This document shows, in pieces, positions 1 to 6,287 of a DNA stretch of 7,594 nt. Every line of letters begins with the position of its first letter. Within the stretch, counting starts at the first letter, position 1. Origin of the DNA: Candidatus Eiseniibacteriota bacterium (GTDB lineage Bacteria; Eisenbacteria; RBG-16-71-46; JABDJR01). A program made the translations under genes and the position numbers. The stretch lies in assembly GCA_013003415.1 (NCBI GenBank), contig JABDJR010000491.1:1-7594 (forward strand). Reading direction: 5' to 3'. Under the pieces are notes generated by a model. The model was not told the origin of the DNA, did not search any database, and worked only from the letters and a program-made list of their open reading frames with translations.

Positions 1-1
1 G

Positions 2-217
2 TTCACGCTTTACGGAGATGCGCGCAAAGGTCGACGCCCCTCTTTTATGGGGGCGGCCGACCCGTCTATAGCTGAACCACTCTACGAAAAGTTTGCTTCT
101 TTACTTCAAGAGTTAGGGGTTGCCAAAGTGGCGAAGGGAACCTTTGGGGCTCATATGAAAGTTTCGCTCCTGAACGACGGTCCCGTGACTCTCATTCTGG
201 AAACCCCCGAGAGTTAG
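2..217 (+). CDS. dtd: D-aminoacyl-tRNA deacylase, C-terminal half (5' end outside window)
   Basis: The enzyme hydrolyses D-aminoacyl-tRNAs (and Gly-tRNAAla) in the cytoplasm, so that D-amino acids are not used in translation and the tRNA is recycled. Only the last 71 residues are here; the family is about 145-150 residues long, so roughly half is missing upstream. The visible part opens with FTLYGD, the tail of the family's SQFTLY motif, then GRRPSF, then GTFGAHM, and ends with NDGPVT, which carries the Gly-cisPro dipeptide used for chiral selection. The stop lies 4 nt before the maf start, so the two are probably co-transcribed. Nothing looks broken; the truncation is only the window edge. 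The family call is very secure. Confidence 0.95.
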   Translation, partial: FTLYGDARKGRRPSFMGAADPSIAEPLYEKFASLLQELGVAKVAKGTFGAHMKVSLLNDGPVTLILETPES

Positions 218-221
218 CCAC

Positions 222-902
222 ATGGTCGATGCTTTTCAGAACTCCACCCGCGAACTTTGGAATTTGGATGGACAGACTCTTATTCTTGCGTCGGGATCGG
301 CTCGTCGGAAAGAGTTGCTTCAGAACCTTGGGCTTTCCTTTGAAGTGGAAGTTGCGGCGGTAGTGGAAGACCATCCCAAGGGACTGCAGCCACATGAAGT
401 CGCGGTTTACTTAGCAGAGAAGAAAAGTTTGGCCGTTGGAAAAGGCCAGTCTGGACGAGCAACGCTTGTCTTGGGAGCGGATACGGTTGTGATTTTAGAT
501 GAAGAAGTAATAGGAAAGCCAACCACAGACACTCATGCCAAAAAAATGCTTCGCGCTCTTTCCGGAAGAAGTCATGATGTGGTCACGGGAGTCTCTGTTG
601 TCGCCTCGGGGGAGATTTATTCGGGCTACGAGTCGACAAAGGTTTGGTTTTCGCCATTAACGGAAAAAGAAATCATGGCTCTCGTCGAATCCAACGACTG
701 GGAAGACAAAGCTGGCGGGTACGGTATTCAGAGCATGGCTTCGTCGGTGATCCCACGCATTGAGGGCGACTACTTCAATGTGGTGGGGCTTCCCTTGTTC
801 AGAACACGCACCTTGGTGTGTGCGGCAGCCAGTCGTGAAACTCCGCCGCCACCGTTCTATCCCTCCGAGTTACGAAAGAACCTTGTAGAGGCATTCAAAT
901 GA
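222..902 (+). CDS. maf: Maf family nucleotide pyrophosphatase (probable dTTP/UTP type)
   Basis: Maf proteins hydrolyse nucleoside triphosphates, including modified ones, to the monophosphate and pyrophosphate, and are linked to nucleotide-pool cleaning and septum inhibition. Visible motifs in the 226-residue product are SGSARRK at residues 24-30 (the usual SPRR with Ala for Pro), GADTVV at 85-90 with the likely catalytic Asp87, GKP at 98-100, and KAGGYGIQ at 163-170 followed by GDYFNVVGLPL. The AG-YGIQ signature points to the YhdE-like dTTP/UTP subfamily rather than the m7GTP (YceF) type; this is inferred from family knowledge. The protein exceeds the usual 190-200 residues through about 18 extra N-terminal residues and a C-terminal tail with four prolines (208-211). 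The ATG start is preceded by a weak GAGAG at 209-213, so the exact start is less sure. It lies 4 nt after dtd and overlaps mtnA. Confidence 0.93.
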   Translation: MVDAFQNSTRELWNLDGQTLILASGSARRKELLQNLGLSFEVEVAAVVEDHPKGLQPHEVAVYLAEKKSLAVGKGQSGRATLVLGADTVVILDEEVIGKPTTDTHAKKMLRALSGRSHDVVTGVSVVASGEIYSGYESTKVWFSPLTEKEIMALVESNDWEDKAGGYGIQSMASSVIPRIEGDYFNVVGLPLFRTRTLVCAAASRETPPPPFYPSELRKNLVEAFK

Positions 903-1903
903 AAGCACCTTTGGAACCCGTTCGCTGGCAAGGAGAGTGGCTTCGCATTCTCGACCAACGACAACTGCCCGAAAAGTGGGTCGACATTGAAGCCCGAGAT
1001 GTTCCTACGGTTGGAGAAGCCATTCGCACGCTCTCCGTTCGTGGCGCACCGGCGATTGGTATTGCGGCTGCCTATGGGGTGGTGATAGGGGCCATGTATC
1101 CCGATGGTGCAGAGATTACGGTAGCGGCTCAAAACGCCATCGACTATTTGCGGACCACGCGCCCTACGGCCGTGAATTTGTTTTATGCCCTCGATCGCAT
1201 GCAGAAGGTTTTGGACGCAAGCGCAAGCGATAGCGATCTGGTGGATCAGTTACTCACGGAAGCTCATTCCATCCTCGAGGAAGACTTGGCTACCGGGGTT
1301 GCCATTGGCAAGGCCGGGCTAGCGCTTTTTCCAACCGAGGGCTCAGCAGCCGTGCTGACTCATTGCAACGCCGGGGGACTGGCCACCAGCGGTTGGGGAA
1401 CGGCCTTGGCGCCCATTTATGCGGCGAAGGTTGAAGGAAGAGATGTGCAGGTGTTTGCTGACGAAACCCGACCTTTGCTCCAAGGAAGCCGACTGACGGC
1501 TTGGGAACTCGCCCAGGCAAACATTCCGGTCACGGTGCTTGTCGATGGGGCCTCGGCGAGCTTATTGCGCTCTGGCAAGGTGGACCTGGTTATTGTTGGG
1601 GCCGACCGTATTGCCGCCAACGGGGATGCGGCAAACAAGATTGGCACCTATGCAGTTGCTCTGGCCGCGAAACAGGCCGGCGTGCCGTTCTATGTGGCGG
1701 CCCCGTCCTCGACCTTTGACTTAACGTTGCCATCCGGCGCCGACATTCCTATCGAAGAGCGTGCTGACCAAGAGGTGCTCCACAGTCCTATCGAGGGGGT
1801 AAAAGCCTTCAACCCGGCTTTCGATGTCACTCCGGCCGAGCTCATCCATGGCTGGATCACAGAAAAAGGGGTAATTCGGCCACCCTTTGCCCCTAATTTC
1901 TAG
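899..1903 (+). CDS. mtnA: S-methyl-5-thioribose-1-phosphate isomerase
   Basis: The enzyme converts 5-methylthioribose-1-phosphate to 5-methylthioribulose-1-phosphate in the methionine salvage pathway, which recycles methylthioadenosine from polyamine synthesis. The 334-residue length is typical. Motifs in order are RGAPAIG (48-54), THCNAGGLAT with the predicted catalytic Cys156, ADETRPLLQGSRLTAWEL from residue 187, GADRIAANGDAANKIGT with the predicted catalytic Asp236, and a C-terminal TEKGVIRP. The segment at 216-223 reads DGASASLL, where many relatives have a Met-containing D-x-M-A motif; I treat this as natural variation. The ATG at 899 overlaps the maf stop as ATGA, with AGAGG at 887-891 seven nt upstream, indicating translational coupling. 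The related eIF2B-alpha and ribose-1,5-bisphosphate isomerase families share the fold, but the two catalytic motifs favour MtnA. No other salvage gene is in the window. Confidence 0.94.
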   Translation: MKAPLEPVRWQGEWLRILDQRQLPEKWVDIEARDVPTVGEAIRTLSVRGAPAIGIAAAYGVVIGAMYPDGAEITVAAQNAIDYLRTTRPTAVNLFYALDRMQKVLDASASDSDLVDQLLTEAHSILEEDLATGVAIGKAGLALFPTEGSAAVLTHCNAGGLATSGWGTALAPIYAAKVEGRDVQVFADETRPLLQGSRLTAWELAQANIPVTVLVDGASASLLRSGKVDLVIVGADRIAANGDAANKIGTYAVALAAKQAGVPFYVAAPSSTFDLTLPSGADIPIEERADQEVLHSPIEGVKAFNPAFDVTPAELIHGWITEKGVIRPPFAPNF

Positions 1904-1919
1904 GTTGAGCCTCAAAATG

Positions 1920-1948
1920 ACGACAAAACTAGTCCTTTTTAGTACACT
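1920..1948 (+). promoter_or_regulatory. Weak candidate sigma-70 promoter for the bacilliredoxin gene
   Basis: ACGACA at 1920-1925 (4 of 6 matches to TTGACA) and TACACT at 1943-1948 (4 of 6 to TATAAT) are separated by 17 nt. It would give a leader of roughly 100 nt before the ATG at 2055. Its position after the mtnA stop makes it plausible, but the match is weak enough to be chance; no better promoter was seen in the 151-nt gap. Confidence 0.3.
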
Positions 1949-1957
1949 GTAGGGCTG

Positions 1958-1978
1958 AAAAGGCCCCCATGGGCTTTT
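1958..1978 (+). terminator. Possible hairpin (terminator or leader structure) after mtnA
   Basis: AAAAG and CCC on the left pair with GGGCTTTT on the right, with one bulged G and a CCAT-containing loop. The four T residues lie inside the stem, so this is a poor intrinsic terminator. GGGC at 1952-1955 could instead pair with GCCC at 1963-1966, giving a mutually exclusive fold. It could end mtnA transcripts or sit in the leader of the next gene. Confidence 0.3.
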
Positions 1979-2040
1979 AGACGATTTGACTTCCTCGGTC
2001 CCTCGTCGGGCCAGGAAGTGGTTTGAAGACAATCAGGTTA

Positions 2041-2045
2041 AGGAG
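2041..2045 (+). promoter_or_regulatory. Ribosome binding site fixing the bacilliredoxin start
   Basis: AGGAG lies 9 nt upstream of the ATG at 2055. It supports that start over an in-frame TTG at 1986, which has no comparable site and would add 23 residues not typical of the family. Confidence 0.8.
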
Positions 2046-2054
2046 ATTAGAAGA

Positions 2055-2483
2055 ATGTACGATCCAGTAATGGTGCAACCGATGCGCGAAGAGCTTACCC
2101 AGCTTGGAGTTCAAGAGCTCCGCACGGCCGAAGACGCACAAGAGGTGTTGGGGAAGAAAGAGGGGAGCGTGCTCCTAATCGTGAATTCCGTCTGCGGTTG
2201 CGCTGCGGGCAACGCCCGTCCGGCTGTGGCCATGGCCAAGCATCACAGCGCTCAACCCGACAAGATGGTCACGGTTTTTGCTGGCAACGACGCTGAGGCA
2301 ACCGCGGCAGCTCGTGAGTACATCGTGGGTTACCCGCCTTCGTCCCCGGCCATGGCGCTTTTCCAGAATGGCGAGATCGTCCTCATGCTCGAGCGTAAAG
2401 ATATTGAGGGGCGCATGGCTCAGGAGATCGCCCAGGACTTGAATATCGCCTTCGACAAGCTCGGAGCCGGGAGTGCCAGCTAG
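2055..2483 (+). CDS. BrxA/BrxB family bacilliredoxin (YphP/YqiW family)
   Basis: Bacilliredoxins are small thioredoxin-fold proteins that remove bacillithiol from S-bacillithiolated proteins in the cytoplasm. The 142-residue product matches the family along its length: an N-terminal MREELTQLG segment, NSVCGCAAGNARPAV with the CGC active site at residues 47-49, TVFAGNDAEAT in the middle, then PPSSPAMALF and an ERKDIEGR segment near the end. These are shared with the Bacillus YphP protein as I recall it, and the length is nearly the same. The gene stands alone: 151 nt separate it from mtnA and 105 nt from rplM, which has its own strong promoter. The family call is secure. Whether this organism uses bacillithiol is inference, because no bsh biosynthesis gene is in the window. 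It is unrelated to the BREX phage-defence BrxA/BrxB proteins despite the shared name. Confidence 0.92.
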   Translation: MYDPVMVQPMREELTQLGVQELRTAEDAQEVLGKKEGSVLLIVNSVCGCAAGNARPAVAMAKHHSAQPDKMVTVFAGNDAEATAAAREYIVGYPPSSPAMALFQNGEIVLMLERKDIEGRMAQEIAQDLNIAFDKLGAGSAS

Positions 2484-2496
2484 GTCCTCCGGTCAG

Positions 2497-2510
2497 TCTA
2501 AGTTCTTAGA
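2497..2510. repeat. Perfect 6-bp inverted repeat upstream of the rplM promoter
   Basis: TCTAAG and CTTAGA flank a central TT, forming a perfect palindrome that ends 10 nt before the -35 box. The 2-nt spacer and lack of a following T tract argue against an intrinsic terminator. It may be an operator or simply chance in an A/T-richer patch. Confidence 0.35.
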
Positions 2511-2520
2511 AATCTAGGTG

Positions 2521-2549
2521 TTGACAGCGGATTCGGGTCTCCCTATAAT
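2521..2549 (+). promoter_or_regulatory. Perfect consensus sigma-70 promoter for rplM-rpsI
   Basis: TTGACA at 2521-2526 and TATAAT at 2544-2549 match the consensus at 12 of 12 positions with the optimal 17-nt spacer. Transcription should start near 2556, giving a leader of about 33 nt before the rplM ATG. That is too short for an elaborate regulatory RNA. High constitutive expression fits ribosomal protein genes, and the site probably drives at least rplM-rpsI and perhaps the whole block downstream. Confidence 0.92.
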
Positions 2550-2588
2550 CGCTGCCCTTTGCACAACTCTGTCTAAATAGAGGTTAGA

Positions 2589-3038
2589 ATGTCGACGCAA
2601 ACATTTACGGTTAAGCCCGAAGAGCGGAAGTGGTACATCATCGACGCTTCGGAACACAACTTGGGACGCCTCGCGTCTCGGGTGGCCACAGTTCTTCGCG
2701 GTAAGCACAAGCCGATTTTTTCACCGCATCTCGATCACGGAGATCATGTGGTGGTAATTAACGCGGACAAAGTTAAGGTCACCGGCAACAAAGCCGAGAA
2801 GAAGACCTACTTCCGCTACACCGGCTATATCGGTGGTGGTCGTATTACCACCTTCCAAGAAATGCTGGATAAGTATCCCGAGCGCATTGTCGAGCACGCG
2901 GTGAAGGGCATGCTGCCTAAGAACCGTCTCGGTCGCTCTATGTTTAAGAAACTCAAAGTGTACGCGGGAGACAAGCATCCTCATGCTTCTCAAGATCCCG
3001 TCGATTTTCCCGAGCACGTCGGTCGACGTAGCCAGTAG
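2589..3038 (+). CDS. rplM: 50S ribosomal protein L13
   Basis: L13 is an early-assembling protein of the large subunit that binds 23S rRNA. The 149-residue product shows the L13 pattern: KWYIIDASEHNLGRLAS near residues 14-30, GKHKPIFSPHLDHGDHVVV, then NKAEKKTYFRYTGYIGG, and the C-terminal signature GMLPKNRLGRSMFKKLKVY followed by AGDKHPHASQDP. Length is normal (about 142-150). The ATG has AGAGG at 2579-2583, 5 nt upstream, and follows the consensus promoter. The next gene, rpsI, begins 15 nt after the stop, the common rplM-rpsI pairing. No sign of damage or transfer. Confidence 0.98.
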   Translation: MSTQTFTVKPEERKWYIIDASEHNLGRLASRVATVLRGKHKPIFSPHLDHGDHVVVINADKVKVTGNKAEKKTYFRYTGYIGGGRITTFQEMLDKYPERIVEHAVKGMLPKNRLGRSMFKKLKVYAGDKHPHASQDPVDFPEHVGRRSQ

Positions 3039-3039
3039 T

Positions 3040-3045
3040 AGGAGG
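3040..3045 (+). promoter_or_regulatory. Ribosome binding site fixing the TTG start of rpsI
   Basis: AGGAGG, the full anti-SD core, sits 8 nt before TTG at 3054. It begins right after the rplM stop and makes the TTG the best start, since the next residues (MANYLALTTGRRKTS) already match the S9 N-terminus. Confidence 0.85.
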
Positions 3046-3053
3046 ATAGAGGG

Positions 3054-3446
3054 TTGGCGAATTACTTGGCTTTGACCACAGGACGCCGGAAAACTTCGGT
3101 AGCACGGGTTCGTATGGTTCCCGGTTCCGGAAAACTCACGGTGAACGGGCTCGACGCGGCTAGTTACTTTGGGCGCGAAACTTTGATGATCATGATCGGC
3201 GCACCGCTCGATGCGACCCAGGCCGGTGATCAATACGACTTTATTGCGACATGTCGTGGTGGCGGGAAATCCGGCCAGGCTGGCGCACTACAGCATGGAA
3301 TCTCTCGGGCTTTAGTTGAGGCGGACAACTCGTTACGCCCCACGCTAAAACGCGGAGGATTCCTGACGCGCGACTCCCGTATGGTTGAACGTAAGAAATA
3401 CGGACAGCCCGGAGCTCGCAGGAAGTTCCAGTTCTCCAAGCGGTAG
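3054..3446 (+). CDS. rpsI: 30S ribosomal protein S9 (TTG start)
   Basis: S9 lies in the head of the small subunit, and its C-terminal tail reaches the P-site tRNA. The 130-residue product contains TTGRRKTSVARVR near the start, GSGKLTVNG, YFGRETL, CRGGGKSGQAGALQHGISRA, the block LTRDSRMVERKKYGQPGARR, and the classic C-terminal KFQFSKR with the terminal arginine that contacts tRNA. Length is standard. Translation starts at TTG, supported by AGGAGG 8 nt upstream. The stretch after YFGRETL reads MIMIGAPLDAT, less basic than in many relatives; I consider it a lineage variant. It is co-transcribed with rplM (15-nt gap) and followed by 121 nt before rpsB. Confidence 0.98.
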   Translation: MANYLALTTGRRKTSVARVRMVPGSGKLTVNGLDAASYFGRETLMIMIGAPLDATQAGDQYDFIATCRGGGKSGQAGALQHGISRALVEADNSLRPTLKRGGFLTRDSRMVERKKYGQPGARRKFQFSKR

Positions 3447-3567
3447 AACCGGCTTCGTACATATCACTCACGCAGTGTCGACTTCCGGCGTGGTCCAGTT
3501 GGGCTAAAGGAAGGTCTCTTCAACGACATTGCGGTAGTTAAACGCCATTAAAGGAGAAGAGATCAGT
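3447..3567 (+). other. Intergenic leader between rpsI and rpsB, no gene seen
   Basis: This 121-nt gap is the longest within the translation block. I see no promoter with both boxes at proper spacing and no intrinsic terminator. Small inverted repeats are present: CGGT/ACCG around the rpsI stop (3441-3451), CACT/AGTG at 3465-3477, and CACGC/GCGTG at 3469-3473 and 3488-3492, the latter two mutually exclusive. It ends with AAGGAG at 3551-3556, an SD 11 nt from the rpsB ATG. It may be an untranslated leader for rpsB, which is autoregulated in some bacteria, but no known leader motif is recognised. Confidence 0.4.
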
Positions 3568-4332
3568 ATGGCTTTACCCTCAATGCAGGAACTCCTCGAA
3601 GCAGGAGTCCACTTTGGACACCAGACTCGTCGTTGGAATCCAAAGATGCGCAAATACATCTTCATCGAACGCAACGGGATTCACATTCTCGACTTGCAAA
3701 AGACCCTCCAGTGCTTGCACGTGGCTGTAGACGCAGTAAACCAGGCCGCTGGTCGGGGTGGTTCGATCCTCTTTGTTGGCACCAAAAAGCAAGCTCAGGG
3801 AATTATCGCTGAGGAAGCTACCCGCTCCGGTCAGTACTTTGTTACCGACCGATGGTTGGGCGGCATGATGACCAACTTCAAGACGATCCGAGGCAGCATC
3901 GCTCGTCTTAAAGACCTCGACCGCATGGTTGAGACTGGCGTTATGGCCAGCTTGAGCAAGAAGGAAGGTTCCCGCCGTGAAAAAGAACGGCAGAAACTTG
4001 AGCGTGTGTTCTGTGGCATTAAGTCCATGGAGAAGCTCCCGTCTCTTGCTTTCATCGTCGACACCAATGCCGAACGCATTGCCGTGAACGAATGCTCACG
4101 TTTGGGGATTCCCATTGTCGGTATCGTCGATACCAACTGTGATCCCGAACTGATCGACTATCCCATTCCCGGGAACGACGATGCTCTTCGCTCGATCAAA
4201 CTGATCGCTAAAGTGGTGGCAGATTCCTCCATGAACGCACAGCGGTCGGCCGAAGAAGGTGTGGATTATTCGCAGGGTTACTCTGCTGGTGGCGACGCGG
4301 AAGAAGAAGTGTCGTCCGCGATCAGCAGCTAA
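3568..4332 (+). CDS. rpsB: 30S ribosomal protein S2
   Basis: S2 joins late at the head-body junction of the small subunit and is needed for S1 binding. The 254-residue product shows MQELLEAGVHFGHQTRRWNP at residues 6-25, RNGIHILDLQKT, FVGTKKQAQ, the segment VTDRWLGGMMTNFKTIRGSI, a coiled KKEGSRREKERQKLERVF region, and DTNAERIAVNECSRLGIPIV followed by VDTNCDPELIDYPIPGNDDA. The C-terminal tail is acidic and serine/glycine rich (EEGVDYSQGYSAGGDAEEE), as often seen in S2. Length is typical (about 230-270). The ATG has AAGGAG upstream with somewhat wide 11-nt spacing. It pairs with tsf 43 nt downstream, the near-universal rpsB-tsf arrangement. Confidence 0.98.
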   Translation: MALPSMQELLEAGVHFGHQTRRWNPKMRKYIFIERNGIHILDLQKTLQCLHVAVDAVNQAAGRGGSILFVGTKKQAQGIIAEEATRSGQYFVTDRWLGGMMTNFKTIRGSIARLKDLDRMVETGVMASLSKKEGSRREKERQKLERVFCGIKSMEKLPSLAFIVDTNAERIAVNECSRLGIPIVGIVDTNCDPELIDYPIPGNDDALRSIKLIAKVVADSSMNAQRSAEEGVDYSQGYSAGGDAEEEVSSAISS

Positions 4333-4375
4333 CCACAAAACATTCAAACAACATCTGAACTTTAAGGAGCGAATC

Positions 4376-4978
4376 ATGACGGCGATTTCCGCAAGCATGG
4401 TCAGCGATTTACGCGCAAGAACCGGTGCGGGCATCATGGATTGCAAGAAAGCCCTTGCCGAAAACGATGGTGACATCGAAAAAGCAGTCGATCATCTACG
4501 TAAGGCCGGTGTGGCCAAGGCTGCAAAAAAAGCCGGTCGGACCACGGCCGAAGGCCTCGTTCACTCGTACATTCATACCGGTGGCAAAATTGGCGTTTTG
4601 CTCGAGCTCAACTGCGAGACCGACTTCGTCGCTCGAAACGAGAAGTTCTCTGCGTTAGCTCACGATCTCGCCATGCACATTGCGGCTTCCAGCCCGGTGG
4701 CGGTTGAGCGTGAAGACGTTGCCCCCGAGATCATCAACAAAGAGCGCGAGTTTGTTTCCGCTCAGGCCCGTGAAAGCGGTAAGCCTGATGAAGTGGTCGA
4801 AAAAATGGTCGAAGGTCGCATTGGCAAGTTCTACGGAGAAATCGTTCTCATGGAACAACCCTTTGTGAAAGACCCTGACAAAAAGGTCTCAGAACTCATC
4901 ACCGATGCCATTTCCACCATCGGCGAAAACATCAAGATCAAACGCTTCACGCGGTTTGAACTTGGTGCGGAGGATTAG
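4376..4978 (+). CDS. tsf: Translation elongation factor Ts, short form
   Basis: EF-Ts is the guanine-nucleotide exchange factor that releases GDP from EF-Tu. The 200-residue product has the N-terminal UBA-like domain (VSDLRARTGAGIMDCKKAL, residues 9-27), the exchange core with NCETDFVARNEKF (79-91; TDFV contacts EF-Tu), and a C-terminal segment ending KIKRFTRFELGAED. It is much shorter than the roughly 280-residue proteobacterial form and resembles the compact type of about 200 residues found in Thermus and some other phyla, so one half of the core repeat appears reduced rather than broken. The ATG at 4376 is chosen because AAGGAG (4364-4369) lies 6 nt upstream and the protein then starts like other EF-Ts. 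An in-frame GTG at 4259 would run through the end of rpsB. The stop overlaps the pyrH start by 1 nt. Confidence 0.97.
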   Translation: MTAISASMVSDLRARTGAGIMDCKKALAENDGDIEKAVDHLRKAGVAKAAKKAGRTTAEGLVHSYIHTGGKIGVLLELNCETDFVARNEKFSALAHDLAMHIAASSPVAVEREDVAPEIINKEREFVSAQARESGKPDEVVEKMVEGRIGKFYGEIVLMEQPFVKDPDKKVSELITDAISTIGENIKIKRFTRFELGAED

Positions 4979-5727
4979 TGAGCGAACCAGCTGGTCATCA
5001 GCAAAAACTCCGCTACAAGCGGATTCTCTTTAAGATCAGCGGCGAGATACTTTCCGGTGAAGGCGGTTTTGGTTTAGACCAAGACCGCCTTGCTGCGCTG
5101 AGTGAAGAAATTCAAAGCGTGGTCGACGCCGGTGTCGAAATCGGCCTTGTCATTGGTGCCGGCAATATCTTTAGAGGCCTAAAGGGCGCCTCCCAGGGCA
5201 TGGACCGCGTGGTCGCGGACCATATGGGCATGCTAGCCACCGTCATCAACGCCTTGGCCGTCCAAGACAGCCTGGAAAGTCACGGCCTCTTTACCCGCGC
5301 TATGTCCGCCATTAATATGGAGCAAATCGCGGAACCCTTTATCCGTCGACGCGCGATGCGTCACCTGGAGAAAGGGCGAATCGTTCTTTTTGCGGGAGGC
5401 ACTGGAAACCCCTATTTCACCACCGACACTGCGGCGGCTCTTCGTGCCGTCGAAATTGGTGCCGATGTGCTCATTAAGGGGACAAAAGTCGACGGCGTAT
5501 ACAGCTCCGACCCCAAAAAAAACCCTGATGCGACCCGCTACCGGCACATCACCTACATGGACATGCTGGGTAAGGGGCTCAAGGTCATGGACTCAACCGC
5601 GATCACGCTTTGTATGGATAATAGGCTGCCTATTGCAGTCTTTGACTTTTCAAAGCCTGGGCTTTTGAAAAAATTGATTCTCGGCGAGAAAGTCGGGACC
5701 GTGGTTTCGGAGGAGGAGCATGTCTAG
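4978..5727 (+). CDS. pyrH: UMP kinase (GTG start)
   Basis: PyrH phosphorylates UMP to UDP with ATP, in pyrimidine nucleotide synthesis, and is a hexameric amino-acid-kinase-fold enzyme. The 249-residue product contains KRILFKISGE (14-23, with phosphate-binding Lys19), VIGAGNIFRG (58-67), the block DHMGMLATVINALAVQDSLE (81-100), GGTGNPYFTTDTAAALRA (140-157), and TKVDGVYSSDP (169-179) for nucleotide binding. The family usually has GGGN where this has GAGN (Ala61), a conservative change. The GTG shares its G with the last base of the tsf stop, and GGAGG at 4969-4973 sits 4 nt upstream, so translation is likely coupled to tsf. About 10 residues precede the conserved core. Its end overlaps frr by 8 nt. 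The tsf-pyrH-frr order is widely conserved. Confidence 0.97.
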   Translation: MSEPAGHQQKLRYKRILFKISGEILSGEGGFGLDQDRLAALSEEIQSVVDAGVEIGLVIGAGNIFRGLKGASQGMDRVVADHMGMLATVINALAVQDSLESHGLFTRAMSAINMEQIAEPFIRRRAMRHLEKGRIVLFAGGTGNPYFTTDTAAALRAVEIGADVLIKGTKVDGVYSSDPKKNPDATRYRHITYMDMLGKGLKVMDSTAITLCMDNRLPIAVFDFSKPGLLKKLILGEKVGTVVSEEEHV

Positions 5728-6274
5728 CGATTTAACACAGTACGAAGAACGGATGCGTAAAGGAGTCGAATCCTACAAACGCGATCTGTCTAATATTCGA
5801 GCGGGTAAGGCCAACGCCTCGCTGCTCGACGGAATCACCGTGGATTACTACGGGACTCCAACTCCCATCAATCAGGTGGCAACGATTTCTGTCCCCGAAG
5901 CACGACTTCTGGTCGTAGCTCCGTGGGAGAAGAACTTGCTCAAAGAGATTGCAAAGTCCATTCTTGGCTCCGACCTCGACCTGAATCCGCAAGATGACGG
6001 TTCGGTTCTAAAGATTCCGATCCCTCAGCTGAATGAAGACCGTCGTCGCGACATGGTGAAACAGGCCAACAAGATGACAGAAGACGCACGGATTGCGGTT
6101 CGCAATGTGCGTCGCGATGCTAACGAAGGCCTCAAGAAGGCTCAGAAAGCAGGCGAGATTTCCGAGGACGATTCTCATCGGTTAATGGATCAGGTGCAAA
6201 AGCTCCACGACAAGTTCATTGCCGAAATCGAAGACGTCTTTAAGAAGAAAGAAGCGGAGGTCATGGAGGTCTAG
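5720..6274 (+). CDS. frr: Ribosome recycling factor
   Basis: RRF works with EF-G to split the post-termination ribosome. The 184-residue product, exactly the usual length, shows the two-domain pattern: an N-terminal helix with RDLSNIRAGKANASLLDGI, the beta-rich domain with VDYYGTPTPINQVATISVPE and LLVVAPWEKNLLKEI, then LTIP-like KIPIPQLNEDRRRDMVKQAN, and the C-terminal helices VRNVRRDANEGLKKAQKAG to the end. The ATG lies inside the end of pyrH (8-nt overlap), behind a very purine-rich GGAGGAGGAG at 5709-5718, which should give strong reinitiation. The uppS gene begins 25 nt after the stop. Confidence 0.98.
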   Translation: MSSDLTQYEERMRKGVESYKRDLSNIRAGKANASLLDGITVDYYGTPTPINQVATISVPEARLLVVAPWEKNLLKEIAKSILGSDLDLNPQDDGSVLKIPIPQLNEDRRRDMVKQANKMTEDARIAVRNVRRDANEGLKKAQKAGEISEDDSHRLMDQVQKLHDKFIAEIEDVFKKKEAEVMEV

Positions 6275-6287
6275 TCCGGCTCCACTT

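Noticed and set aside
1986..1991. TTGACT as a -35 box for the bacilliredoxin gene
   Set aside because: The sequence 16-18 nt downstream is G/C rich with no -10-like hexamer.
1986..2054. TTG-started N-terminal extension of the bacilliredoxin
   Set aside because: The extra 23 residues are not typical of the family and the strong AGGAG at 2041-2045 serves the ATG at 2055.
2721..3233. Minus-strand open frame of 170 codons across rplM and rpsI
   Set aside because: It is antisense to two certain ribosomal protein genes and has no family resemblance; chance open frame.
4259..4375. GTG-started extension of tsf into rpsB
   Set aside because: It would overlap the rpsB tail by 74 nt and add a basic stretch foreign to EF-Ts; AAGGAG sits directly before the ATG at 4376.
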